Shown: positions 14,256 through 21,239 of the stretch, in pieces
How the letters are laid out: every line of letters begins with the position of its first letter
Position numbering within the stretch: position 1 is the stretch's first letter
Assembly: GCA_964398655.1 (NCBI GenBank)
Contig: CAYNNG010000021.1
Coordinates: 1 to 34,295, forward strand
Length of the DNA: 34,295 bases
From: SFFI01 sp964398655
Lineage (GTDB): Bacteria > Bacillota > Clostridia > Saccharofermentanales > DTU023
Direction: 5' to 3'
Made by a program: the position numbers and the translations under genes
The notes under the pieces: model-generated
The model's database searches: none
What the model was told of the DNA's origin: nothing
The model's input: only the letters and a program-made list of their open reading frames with translations

Positions 14256-14984
14256 CTAATTTATCTCTACCCCAATGAGGTCTGGACGTAAGATTATGCG
14301 TAGGGCCTCACAAACATGGCCGGAACGCGCAAATAGAGGTCCTTCCATGGCCAAAATATAAGAGCGGCGAGGCAGGTCTAAGATAGAAGCTTCCTTATTA
14401 CGAGCAGGACGGGCCACTAAATTCAAGCTGCCCTTCTGCGGCAGATAGGCATATTTATTGGATTTAATATCAATCATGCGCTTACCGGCAGAGATAGCTT
14501 GTCCTAAATCAGGGAAAAGCTGCACGGGAATATAGGACTGACAATTCCCCATGGTCTGATTATCGATAATTAGGGGCCATTCAGCTAACCAGTAACCGGG
14601 ATGGCCTTGGTTGTCGGGAAGCTGAAAAATTGCGTCCATTTCCTTATCAGATTCCAAGAGTTTAATCGGTTTCAAACCAATATTTTCATAAGAATTTAGA
14701 TTAAGAAAGGAGAAAGATAAGGCGGTAAAATGCGGAATCATAATTTGCTCCGTTTCACCAGCTACAAAGGTACCCTTACCCTTATGAATTTCTAGCACCC
14801 CGTCCGCAACTAGTTCTGCAACCGCCTGCCTTACCGTAGGTCTTGACAGATCAAGCTCCCGGCAAAAATCCATTTCTGAGGGAATCTTTTCCCCTGGAGC
14901 ATAAACCCCATCTTGAATACGCTCCAAAATAAGCTCTCTAAGCTGGGCATAGAGGGGAACGCTAGAATATCTATCGAGTTTCAT
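14256..14984 (-). CDS. GntR-family regulator with UTRA ligand domain
   Basis: The N-terminal winged helix (about 1-75) has the family's hallmark text: PLYAQLRELI, GEKIPSEMDFCRELDLSRPTV split over the recognition helix, and a wing ending in KGKGTFV. The rest (about 85-242) fits a UTRA effector domain of the HutC subfamily, which usually binds a sugar phosphate or amino-acid-like ligand. AGGAGG precedes the ATG closely. No transporter or catabolic operon adjoins it, so the controlled genes are not evident; autoregulation is plausible because of the dyads just upstream. The stop codon is followed by the hairpin before the second desulfurase gene. Confidence 0.9.
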   Translation of the reverse strand: MKLDRYSSVPLYAQLRELILERIQDGVYAPGEKIPSEMDFCRELDLSRPTVRQAVAELVADGVLEIHKGKGTFVAGETEQIMIPHFTALSFSFLNLNSYENIGLKPIKLLESDKEMDAIFQLPDNQGHPGYWLAEWPLIIDNQTMGNCQSYIPVQLFPDLGQAISAGKRMIDIKSNKYAYLPQKGSLNLVARPARNKEASILDLPRRSYILAMEGPLFARSGHVCEALRIILRPDLIGVEIN

Positions 14985-14997
14985 GTGACCTCCTAAA

Positions 14998-15031
14998 CAT
15001 ACGTATGCCGTCCTTACATCCTAGCATATGT
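14998..15031. promoter_or_regulatory. Dyad symmetries upstream of gntR, possible autoregulatory operator
   Basis: CATACGTATG (14998-15007) is a perfect 10-bp palindrome within 14 bp of the gntR start. ACGTATGC (15001-15008) and GCATATGT (15024-15031) are inverted 8-mers with one mismatch, their centres 23 bp apart, about two helical turns. I could not place convincing -35/-10 boxes. Confidence 0.35.
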
Positions 15032-15095
15032 CCGAGGATTTGGAAAGTTGCGCAAGGGGTTATTACAAGTTTACAACTATAGGCAGGCCCGAATT

Positions 15096-16121
15096 TTAGT
15101 CTGCCTCATAGTAGTTAATATGCACCACTTCACCTTGGGCATTAAGCTGACAAGCCGCTAACAGAAGGCGGAGCTTGGAGTCTTCCCAGCCCCTGCTGGC
15201 GGCGTAATACTTAGCTACCAAGGCAACTTTATGCTGTTTTTCCTGGTCGAAGGCCGCTATAGCTTGATTTTCCGCAGAAAAATTCCGCTGATTCTGTCTG
15301 GCTTTAACCTCCACAAAGAAAAGTTGTCCTCCTTTGCTGGCGATAATATCCACTTCCGCAAAAGGCGGTAAGGTAAAATTGCGTTCTAAGATTTGATAAT
15401 TTTGATCGGCCAGATGTTGGGCAACACGGTCTTCTGCGGCCCGGCCTTTAATTTGGTCCGAGCTGGGATTACTGTGTCCCGCTCGCAATTTATGGAGAAA
15501 ACTCAACCTGTGCAAGGGACAGAGCCCTAATTGAGCTATGGCCTCATAATGAGCCTTGGTCCCATAACCCTTGTGGCGGGCAAAGCCGTATCCGGGATAA
15601 AGCTCATCTGCGTTCACCATTATCTGGTCACGCGTGGTCTTGGCCAAAACGGAGGCCGCGGCAATACAATTGACTTGGGCGTCACCCTGGACTAGGGATC
15701 TTTGAGGCAATGTGATATTTTTTAGAACCACAGCATCTAAGAGCAGCAGATCTGGCTGTAAGTCCAAAGACTCTACCGCTTGGGTCATAGCTTCTTTCGT
15801 GGCTTCCAGAATATTGATTTCATCAATTCTTTGGGGAGAGGCCAGGCCTAGGGCATAAGCTTTGGACTTCTGCTTAATTTCTCCGGCCAGCCACTCGCGC
15901 TTAGCGGGAGAAAGCTTTTTAGAGTCATTGAGTCCGTAAATAGGCTGGTCGGGATCCAAGATGCAGGCAGCCGCTACCACGGGGCCAGCCAGCGGTCCAC
16001 GTCCAGCTTCATCCAGGCCGGCAATTGCGCGGAAGCCAGAAGTACGCAGCTCACTTTCCACTTGAGCCATGTGAGCAAAACGCTCTTGGTCTTTTATACC
16101 AATACGGGGTTGGTAGGTCAT
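15096..16121 (-). CDS. rnhB: RNase HII fused to a YraN-type nuclease-like domain
   Basis: Residues about 30-210 are a complete RNase HII, which cuts RNA in RNA-DNA hybrids and removes misincorporated ribonucleotides: Asp37/Glu38 in GLDEAGRG, YGLNDSKKLS (62-71), Asp129 in LLLLDAVVL, and the C-terminal helix region SVLAKTTRD. Residues about 225-341 are a YraN/UPF0102 domain of the restriction-endonuclease-like fold: GRAAEDRVAQHL, then EVDII (Glu256, Asp258) and FVEVKAR (Glu271, Lys273). In many bacteria rnhB and yraN are adjacent genes; here they form one frame with no stop, joined by a short linker. The ATG overlaps the rbgA stop by 4 bp (ATGA). It is the last gene of the ylxM-ffh-...-rbgA run. 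Confidence 0.93.
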   Translation of the reverse strand: MTYQPRIGIKDQERFAHMAQVESELRTSGFRAIAGLDEAGRGPLAGPVVAAACILDPDQPIYGLNDSKKLSPAKREWLAGEIKQKSKAYALGLASPQRIDEINILEATKEAMTQAVESLDLQPDLLLLDAVVLKNITLPQRSLVQGDAQVNCIAAASVLAKTTRDQIMVNADELYPGYGFARHKGYGTKAHYEAIAQLGLCPLHRLSFLHKLRAGHSNPSSDQIKGRAAEDRVAQHLADQNYQILERNFTLPPFAEVDIIASKGGQLFFVEVKARQNQRNFSAENQAIAAFDQEKQHKVALVAKYYAASRGWEDSKLRLLLAACQLNAQGEVVHINYYEAD

Positions 16122-16990
16122 GCCTGAGGACTCTCTAAGCTAAACCGTCCCAAACGGCCCTGCCGGAATTGTCTGAGAGCATGGTCAGCAGCCCTCTCCA
16201 AATCAGGCTCCCCTCCCTGGCGGAGAAAACCCAAGGCCGAGGCTAGGTGTTCCAAGATTTTATGGTTAATTTCTAGCTGACTGTCTCCCTCAAAATCCTC
16301 AATCTGCAGGCCATACTGGTCTGCCATGGGCGCAGGGTAAAGTCCAGTTAATAGATAAAGCAGTTCACCTGCTAAATCCGTTCTGGTCATAATTTCATCT
16401 TTGACCGCACCCGTGGCACCAAGGGCGATCTGGGCTTCGCGCGATTCTAACTTAGGCCAGAGAAGCCCCGGGGAATCCAAAAGTTGCAAATCTGCTCCCA
16501 ATTTCCACCACTGGAGCTGCCGGGTGACCCCAGGCTTATTTGCCGTTTGAGCCCTGCGCTTGCCTATGAGGCTATTAATCAGCGTAGACTTTCCACAGTT
16601 AGGAATTCCTGCCACTAAAATTCGTATAGGGCGGGAGATTCGTCCTCGAGCTTTAGCCCTGGCGAGAATATCCGCACTGAGTTCCTTGGCTAATTTTTGC
16701 AGGGCTTGGGCATCCTTAGCTTGCCTGGCATCTAAAAGCAGGACTGGCTCCCCCCTATCTTTAAAGTAGTTGAGCCAAGTCTGATTGATCTCTGGATCTG
16801 CAAGGTCCTGCTTATTCAGGGCAATTATCCTTTGCTTGCCTTGAATGATCTCTTGCAACTCAGGATTACGGCTAGACCTGACAATGCGGGCATCACAAAC
16901 CTCGACGACCAGGTCGCAGAGTTTAATCGTCTCTTTGAGTTCTCTTAAGGTCTTGGCCATATGGCCAGGGAACCACTGAATGTCAGGCAT
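16118..16990 (-). CDS. rbgA: Ribosome biogenesis GTPase RbgA (YlqF)
   Basis: RbgA is needed for late assembly of the 50S subunit. The GTPase motifs occur in the circularly permuted order that marks this family: G4 NKQDL (59-63) comes before G1 GIPNCGKST (128-136), followed by G3 DSPG (172-175). The N-terminus IQWFPGHMAK is diagnostic. At 290 residues it is full length; residues about 240-290 are the C-terminal RNA-binding helical domain. GGAGAG precedes the ATG by 5 nt. It sits between rplS and rnhB, as in B. subtilis. A hairpin between rplS and rbgA may lower its expression relative to the ribosomal protein. Confidence 0.95.
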   Translation of the reverse strand: MPDIQWFPGHMAKTLRELKETIKLCDLVVEVCDARIVRSSRNPELQEIIQGKQRIIALNKQDLADPEINQTWLNYFKDRGEPVLLLDARQAKDAQALQKLAKELSADILARAKARGRISRPIRILVAGIPNCGKSTLINSLIGKRRAQTANKPGVTRQLQWWKLGADLQLLDSPGLLWPKLESREAQIALGATGAVKDEIMTRTDLAGELLYLLTGLYPAPMADQYGLQIEDFEGDSQLEINHKILEHLASALGFLRQGGEPDLERAADHALRQFRQGRLGRFSLESPQA

Positions 16991-17007
16991 ATTCTCTCCA
17001 TAGTAAA

Positions 17008-17032
17008 GAGGAGAACCCTTTGGGCTCTCCTC
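17008..17032 (-). terminator. Hairpin between rplS and rbgA, possible partial terminator
   Basis: GAGGAGA/TCTCCTC (7 bp) and CCC/GGG, separated by one A-C mismatch, close on a TTT loop. On the minus strand the tail is CTTTACTA, a poor U tract, so read-through into rbgA is expected. A processing or attenuation role is possible. Confidence 0.4.
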
Positions 17033-17047
17033 CTATGTTTTGTAATT

Positions 17048-17404
17048 CTAGTCGTTTTTGACTGCCAGTTTTTCTTTGACTCTGGCTTTCTTCCCCACAC
17101 GATCGCGTAAGTAGTACAGCTTAGCACGTCTAACCTTACCCTTACGGACGATCTCGATTTTCTCGATCCGGGGCGAATGGACGGGCAAGACACGTTCCAC
17201 ACCAACACCATATGACAGGCGGCGGATCGTAATCATTTCACCGAGTCCAGAACCACTACGGGCAATAACTGTGCCTTCAAAAACCTGGATACGGACGCGG
17301 TCGCCTTCGCGAATTTGCAGGTGGGCCCTGACATAGTCACCGACTTCCACATGTTCATGTCTTTCGCGCAAGTAATCTTGCTCAACAGCTTTTACGATGT
17401 CCAT
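17048..17404 (-). CDS. rplS: 50S ribosomal protein L19
   Basis: L19 lies at the 30S-50S interface. The 118-residue product is full length, with family text throughout: FEGTVIARSGSGLGEMITIR (about 43-62), GVGVERVLPVHSPRI and RAKLYYLRDRVGKKARVKEK at the C-terminus. AGGAGG lies 9 nt before the ATG. It stands between trmD and rbgA, the standard order in Bacillota. The 61-bp gap after trmD contains a small inverted repeat that may be a leader structure. Confidence 0.97.
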   Translation of the reverse strand: MDIVKAVEQDYLRERHEHVEVGDYVRAHLQIREGDRVRIQVFEGTVIARSGSGLGEMITIRRLSYGVGVERVLPVHSPRIEKIEIVRKGKVRRAKLYYLRDRVGKKARVKEKLAVKND

Positions 17405-17427
17405 ATTGCGTATCCTCCTCTCTTTTT

Positions 17428-17461
17428 AGGTGTTCTTACACGCAATTGCAGCGGACCACCT
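17428..17461 (-). promoter_or_regulatory. Possible rplS leader structure
   Basis: On the minus strand AGGTG (17457-17461) can pair with CACCT (17428-17432), enclosing CGC/GCG and the palindrome GCAATTGC. It lies immediately upstream of the rplS ribosome binding site. Autoregulatory L19 leaders are known in some Bacillota; I cannot match the consensus by eye, so this is only a candidate. Confidence 0.22.
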
Positions 17462-17465
17462 GTTT

Positions 17466-18242
17466 TTAACCTTTGGGATTGTAGCTTGAATCAGCTATAA
17501 AGTCAAGCAAATCCCTCCATTCTTCGTCTTTCACGTCATAGGCCCCTAATAAGTCTGGCCGGGCCTGCAGCGTGTTGTATAAGGCCGAGGCTTTCCTGAA
17601 ACGCTCAATCTTCGCGTCATGCCCTGAAAGCAGCACAGGCGGTACTTTACGGCCTCTCCAGACCTCGGGCCTGGTGTATTGATCTTCCGCCAAGAGACCT
17701 GAGGCATGCGATTCCGCCTGCCAAGCGGCCTTATCAGGCAGGACTTGATCAATCATGCGCAAGACCACATCTATGAGGACAGCTGCCGGAAGTTCTCCCC
17801 CCGTTAGCACATAGTCTCCTAGCGAAACTTCTTGCGCCTCAAGTTCATCTAATACACGCTGATCAACACCCTCATAGTGACCTGCCAGGATAATGAGATG
17901 GTCCAGCTGGGCCATCTCATAGGCCATGGCCTGGTTGAGCACCTGTCCACGGGGAGACATGTAAACTAAGAGCTCTCGCGGGCTCTCCAGCTCGGGATGT
18001 GATGCGCGGAAATCCGCTCGGAGCTCATCTACCGTTTGATAAATGGGCTCGGCCATCATCAGCATGCCAGTGCCTCCACCGTAAACGGCGTCGTCCACCT
18101 TACCATAATCATTGATGGCATGGTCGCGGATTTTGGCATGCACTATCTCTACGAGTCCCTTCATCTGGGCCTTGAGGCCCATAGACTCATCTGTAGAAGC
18201 CTTGATAATCTCTGGGAAGAGACTGAGGGTTGAAAAGCGCAT
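17466..18242 (-). CDS. trmD: tRNA (guanine-N1-)-methyltransferase TrmD
   Basis: TrmD methylates G37 next to the anticodon and prevents +1 frameshifting. It is a SPOUT-class enzyme; the trefoil-knot SAM site is visible as YMSPRGQ, ILAGHYEGVDQRVLD and SLGDYVLTGGELPA, and the N-terminus has YGGGTGMLM. At 258 residues it is full length. The ATG is 1 bp after the rimM stop, so the two are translationally coupled, in the canonical rpsP-rimM-trmD-rplS order. Confidence 0.97.
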   Translation of the reverse strand: MRFSTLSLFPEIIKASTDESMGLKAQMKGLVEIVHAKIRDHAINDYGKVDDAVYGGGTGMLMMAEPIYQTVDELRADFRASHPELESPRELLVYMSPRGQVLNQAMAYEMAQLDHLIILAGHYEGVDQRVLDELEAQEVSLGDYVLTGGELPAAVLIDVVLRMIDQVLPDKAAWQAESHASGLLAEDQYTRPEVWRGRKVPPVLLSGHDAKIERFRKASALYNTLQARPDLLGAYDVKDEEWRDLLDFIADSSYNPKG

Positions 18243-18243
18243 G

Positions 18244-18771
18244 CTAGCCCCTATAAAGCTCGTAGAGGCCTTCCGGCAAATTTACCCTAATTAGGCCCTG
18301 ACTCTGATCAACCTCTTGAATGAGGGCAGGGACAAAGGGCATAAGCAGGTCGGCCTGACCTGCTTGGCTAACCTTAATGAGGTTTTGTCCGGTTTGCGTA
18401 TAGAACTCGGTCACCTGTCCTAAAAGCCCGTGTTCCTTATCCTCTACCTGACAGCCGATAATGTCCGCTAGATAGTGGTGGGCCTCATCCAAGCTTTGGG
18501 CTTCTGAACGTTTTACTGAGAGGAAGTGGTTGCTCAAAGCAGCGGCTTCCTCCCGGCTATCAATACCCGCAAAGCGCAAAAATATTTTGTTGCCGGCCAC
18601 ATTGACCGCTACTACTTCCAGCTCGCGGATAACCTGTCCCTCTTTATCTTCTAGGTAACAAGTCCGGAGCTTGCGGTAGCGTTCCAAGTTATCGGCGTAA
18701 GGCTCTAGCCCAATCTCACCGCGCAGACCACGCGCTTTTAGGAGTTTTCCGGTTACCAGTAAGTCTTGCAC
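18244..18771 (-). CDS. rimM: Ribosome maturation factor RimM
   Basis: RimM binds protein S19 and assists maturation of the 30S head. The 175-residue protein has the N-terminal RimM barrel (GKLLKARGLRGEIGLEPYAD) and a C-terminal PRC-barrel (about 95-170; YLADIIGCQVEDKEHGLLGQ, LLMPFVPALIQEVD). The start is GTG at 18771, with AAGGA only 2 nt away, close but the only start that fits homologues. It is 10 bp downstream of khpA and adjoins trmD. Confidence 0.95.
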   Translation of the reverse strand: MQDLLVTGKLLKARGLRGEIGLEPYADNLERYRKLRTCYLEDKEGQVIRELEVVAVNVAGNKIFLRFAGIDSREEAAALSNHFLSVKRSEAQSLDEAHHYLADIIGCQVEDKEHGLLGQVTEFYTQTGQNLIKVSQAGQADLLMPFVPALIQEVDQSQGLIRVNLPEGLYELYRG

Positions 18772-18781
18772 AATCCTTACC

Positions 18782-19012
18782 CTAGTCCACGATATCCAAG
18801 AGAATGCGTTCGTTCATCGCATTGCCCTTGGCTTTCATAATAGCCCGGATGGCCTGGGCTCTCTTGCCGCCCTTGCCGATCACCCGGCCCATGTCTTCGG
18901 GGTGAACTCTAAGTTCCAAGATAATGGCGCGTTCGCCCTCTACTTGTCGGATATTAATTTCTTCAGGATGCTTGACCAGTGGCTCTACTAAACTTCTCAA
19001 TAGTTCTTCCAT
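18782..19012 (-). CDS. khpA: KH-domain RNA-binding protein KhpA (YlqC)
   Basis: A 76-residue single KH-domain protein. The GxxG loop reads GKGGKRAQAIR, preceded by VHPEDMGRVI. In Gram-positives KhpA pairs with KhpB (Jag/EloR) and binds sRNAs and mRNAs for elongation-related genes; khpB is not in this window. The ATG is 12 bp after the rpsP stop, with AGGGG upstream. Its place between rpsP and rimM matches B. subtilis ylqC. Confidence 0.95.
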   Translation of the reverse strand: MEELLRSLVEPLVKHPEEINIRQVEGERAIILELRVHPEDMGRVIGKGGKRAQAIRAIMKAKGNAMNERILLDIVD

Positions 19013-19024
19013 GGTAAGCCCCTA

Positions 19025-19291
19025 CTAATTTTCAGCTGAGCTTTCCGCAGGCCTCTCTTGGGCCATTTTCATTAAGCGTCGAACAGTATCCGTAGGTTGA
19101 GCACCCTTCTTAATCCAAGCTTCTGCGGCTTCCATATCCAAACGGATTTCTGCAGGTTCCACACGAGGGTTGTAGTAGCCAATTTCCTCGATGAAGCGTC
19201 CATCGCGAGGGAAACGAGAGTCAGCAACTACTACTCTATAGTGGGGTTGTTTGGTTTTACCAATACGTTTAAGTCTAATTTTTACAGCCAT
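19025..19291 (-). CDS. rpsP: 30S ribosomal protein S16
   Basis: S16 is an early-binding protein of the small subunit. The N-terminus MAVKIRLKRIGKTKQPHYRV and the following VVADSRFPRDGRFIEEIGYYNP (split here only by position) are typical. The 88-residue length is normal. AGAGGAGG precedes the ATG with 7-nt spacing. The 107-bp gap to ffh is the largest in this run and may hold a leader or promoter, but I saw no clear boxes or stem. Confidence 0.97.
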   Translation of the reverse strand: MAVKIRLKRIGKTKQPHYRVVVADSRFPRDGRFIEEIGYYNPRVEPAEIRLDMEAAEAWIKKGAQPTDTVRRLMKMAQERPAESSAEN

Positions 19292-19398
19292 GATTAATCC
19301 TCCTCTGCTGCAGTTAAGTTTTCTATCTCTAAAGAGTTTAAGTCAGTTATGGTTTTTCTTTTGGGCTTAAAGCTCTCATAGATGCTAATTAAAAAATT

Positions 19399-20739
19399 TT
19401 AGAAGGGCAGCTTATTGCCAAAGAGTCTCTTAAGCTTGCCCAAATTCCCCTTGTTCTTACCAGAGAATTGCTTCATTAAGCTTTGCATTTGCTCATACTG
19501 GCGGATAAGTTGATTTACTTCCTGCACGGTGGTTCCTGAGCCTTGAGCAATACGTTTACGCCGGCTGGCATTGAGCAATTTGTAGGAATTACGTTCCCTG
19601 GGGGTCATGGAACGGATAATCGCCACATAACGGTCGATTACGGCCTCGTCAATAGCGCCGTCTGGCAGCCTGGCGGCTCCTGGCATCATACTGAGCATTT
19701 TTTCCATGCCGCCCATCTTATCAATTTGCAGGAACTGATCCAAGAGATCATCGAGGGTAAACTGGTTGCGTTTTAAGCGTTCCAGGCTCTTTTGCGCCAG
19801 TTTCTCGTCCATCTGCTGCTCGGCCTTCTCAATTAAGGTGAGCACGTCGCCCATGCCTAAGATACGCGAAGCCATACGGTCAGGATAGAAGGGTTCAAAA
19901 TCTTCCAGCTTCTCCCCGGTAGCAATCATCTTAATAGGCTTGCCGGTAATCTTGCGGATAGACAGAGCAGCGCCGCCTCGAGCATCACCGTCCAGCTTGG
20001 TCATGATAAAGCCATCTATACCAATTTGCTTATCAAATTCCAGGGCAATATTTACTGCCTCTTGGCCGATCATGGCATCCACAATTAACAGACGCTCATC
20101 AGGCTTTACTTGGTCATTAACTGCCTTCAGTTCGTCCATCATCTCCTGGTCAATCGTCATACGGCCAGCTGTGTCCACGATCAGAGTATCAGCCATGAGA
20201 TAACGCGCACGTTCCTCACCCTTCTTGACAATGTCAATAGCACTGGGGTTGCTAGGGTCAATGTAATAAGGCACCTCAATAGATTCCGCCAGGACGGCCA
20301 GCTGGTCTTGAGCGGCCGGCCGGTGAACGTCTACAGACACCAAGAAGGGTTTCTTGCCATTTTCCTTAAGATGCTTGGCCAGCTTACCAGCCGTGGTAGT
20401 TTTACCCACGCCCTGCAGACCATAAAGAATAATTTTCGTAAAACCGGTAGGAGAAACCGCCAGCTTTTCCTGCTCGCCACCCAAGATGTCAATCAAGGAC
20501 TCATGTACAATCTTAACAATCTGGTTACCCGGAGTCAGACTTTCCAGAACCTCGGCACCCTTGGCTTTCTCGGAAATGTCCGCCGTGAATTCTTTCACTA
20601 CCTGGTAATTAACGTCAGCTTCTAAGAGGGCCAGACGGATTTCCCGCATCATGTCTTTAAGGTCTTTTTCTCTGATGCGGCCTTGCCCCTTCATACGGCG
20701 GGTAATATCGGTTAGCTTATCACTTAGACTAGAAAACAT
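19399..20739 (-). CDS. ffh: Signal recognition particle protein Ffh
   Basis: Ffh is the SRP GTPase that targets nascent membrane proteins, working with 4.5S RNA (not in this window) and FtsY, encoded nearby. The NG domain has G1 GLQGVGKTTTAGKLA (about 108-122), DVHRPAAQDQL, DTAGRM and TKLDGDARGGAAL. The C-terminal M domain follows (MGGMEKMLSMMPGA; SRRKRIAQGSGTTVQEVNQL with the RNA-binding SGT). Length 446 is normal. AGGAG precedes the ATG by 5 nt; the gene is 12 bp after ylxM. Confidence 0.97.
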   Translation of the reverse strand: MFSSLSDKLTDITRRMKGQGRIREKDLKDMMREIRLALLEADVNYQVVKEFTADISEKAKGAEVLESLTPGNQIVKIVHESLIDILGGEQEKLAVSPTGFTKIILYGLQGVGKTTTAGKLAKHLKENGKKPFLVSVDVHRPAAQDQLAVLAESIEVPYYIDPSNPSAIDIVKKGEERARYLMADTLIVDTAGRMTIDQEMMDELKAVNDQVKPDERLLIVDAMIGQEAVNIALEFDKQIGIDGFIMTKLDGDARGGAALSIRKITGKPIKMIATGEKLEDFEPFYPDRMASRILGMGDVLTLIEKAEQQMDEKLAQKSLERLKRNQFTLDDLLDQFLQIDKMGGMEKMLSMMPGAARLPDGAIDEAVIDRYVAIIRSMTPRERNSYKLLNASRRKRIAQGSGTTVQEVNQLIRQYEQMQSLMKQFSGKNKGNLGKLKRLFGNKLPF

Positions 20740-20751
20740 GCCGGCTCCTAT

Positions 20752-21087
20752 CTATAGTCTTGGGAGAATTTTATGAATTTCCATTTTGAGCTCTTCCAGC
20801 TCTTGTATATCTAACAACTGTGTAAGTTCATGCTTGAGTTTACGACGCTGGGCTAAAAAACCCAGTTTGGCCTCATAATCTTCCAAAAGATCACAGGCCT
20901 TGGTTACCTGTTCATGTACCGCTTGACGGCTGATTTCCAGATTGTCTCCGATTTCCGTAAAACTCAGGTCATCAAACAGATAGGCCTGGACCATTTCTGC
21001 CTGGCGGTCCGTAAGGAGTGAGCCATAGGCGTCATAGAGGCCTGCGTAATGTTCAATCGTTTTTAAATCGCTCCATTTGTTTGACAT
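20752..21087 (-). CDS. ylxM: YlxM-like helix-turn-helix protein (UPF0122)
   Basis: YlxM proteins resemble sigma region 4 and are encoded immediately before ffh in Bacillota; they are thought to modulate SRP function. The helix-turn-helix reads LSFTEIGDNLEISRQAVHEQ, after LLTDRQAEMVQAYLFDD. An in-frame TTG at 21123 would add 12 residues, but that TTG is part of a TTGACA box. The ATG at 21087 gives 111 residues, the usual family length, although GAGGAG is 16 nt away, farther than normal. The start therefore remains open. Confidence 0.9.
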   Translation of the reverse strand: MSNKWSDLKTIEHYAGLYDAYGSLLTDRQAEMVQAYLFDDLSFTEIGDNLEISRQAVHEQVTKACDLLEDYEAKLGFLAQRRKLKHELTQLLDIQELEELKMEIHKILPRL

Positions 21088-21094
21088 CTGGCTA

Positions 21095-21123
21095 AGGATA
21101 TAACTCCTCGAGATCTCTGTCAA
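21095..21123 (-). promoter_or_regulatory. Candidate promoter of the ylxM-ffh operon
   Basis: On the minus strand a perfect TTGACA (21118-21123) is 17 nt from TATCCT (21095-21100). The next seven bases lead straight to the ATG at 21087, so a transcript from here would be nearly leaderless. Either this promoter works that way or the gene is read from further upstream, where a weaker TTGTCA element lies near 21154-21159. Confidence 0.35.
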
Positions 21124-21239
21124 GTAAAAATCTTTACAGCATAAAATTTATGTTTGACAAGCCCCGCCTGGGTGACCAAACTAAGGGCTAAATAACCAGC
21201 CATAGTCAAGGTGAAAGGTAATAATTAAACTAGTCAGTC

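Noticed and set aside
2435..14382. TTAGACCT octamer about eight times on the minus strand, possible Chi-like or signal sequence
   Set aside because: Every copy I found lies in frame as Leu-Asp-Leu (TTA GAC CTN) in minus-strand genes, so codon choice explains it; it is missing from the plus-strand genes for the same reason.
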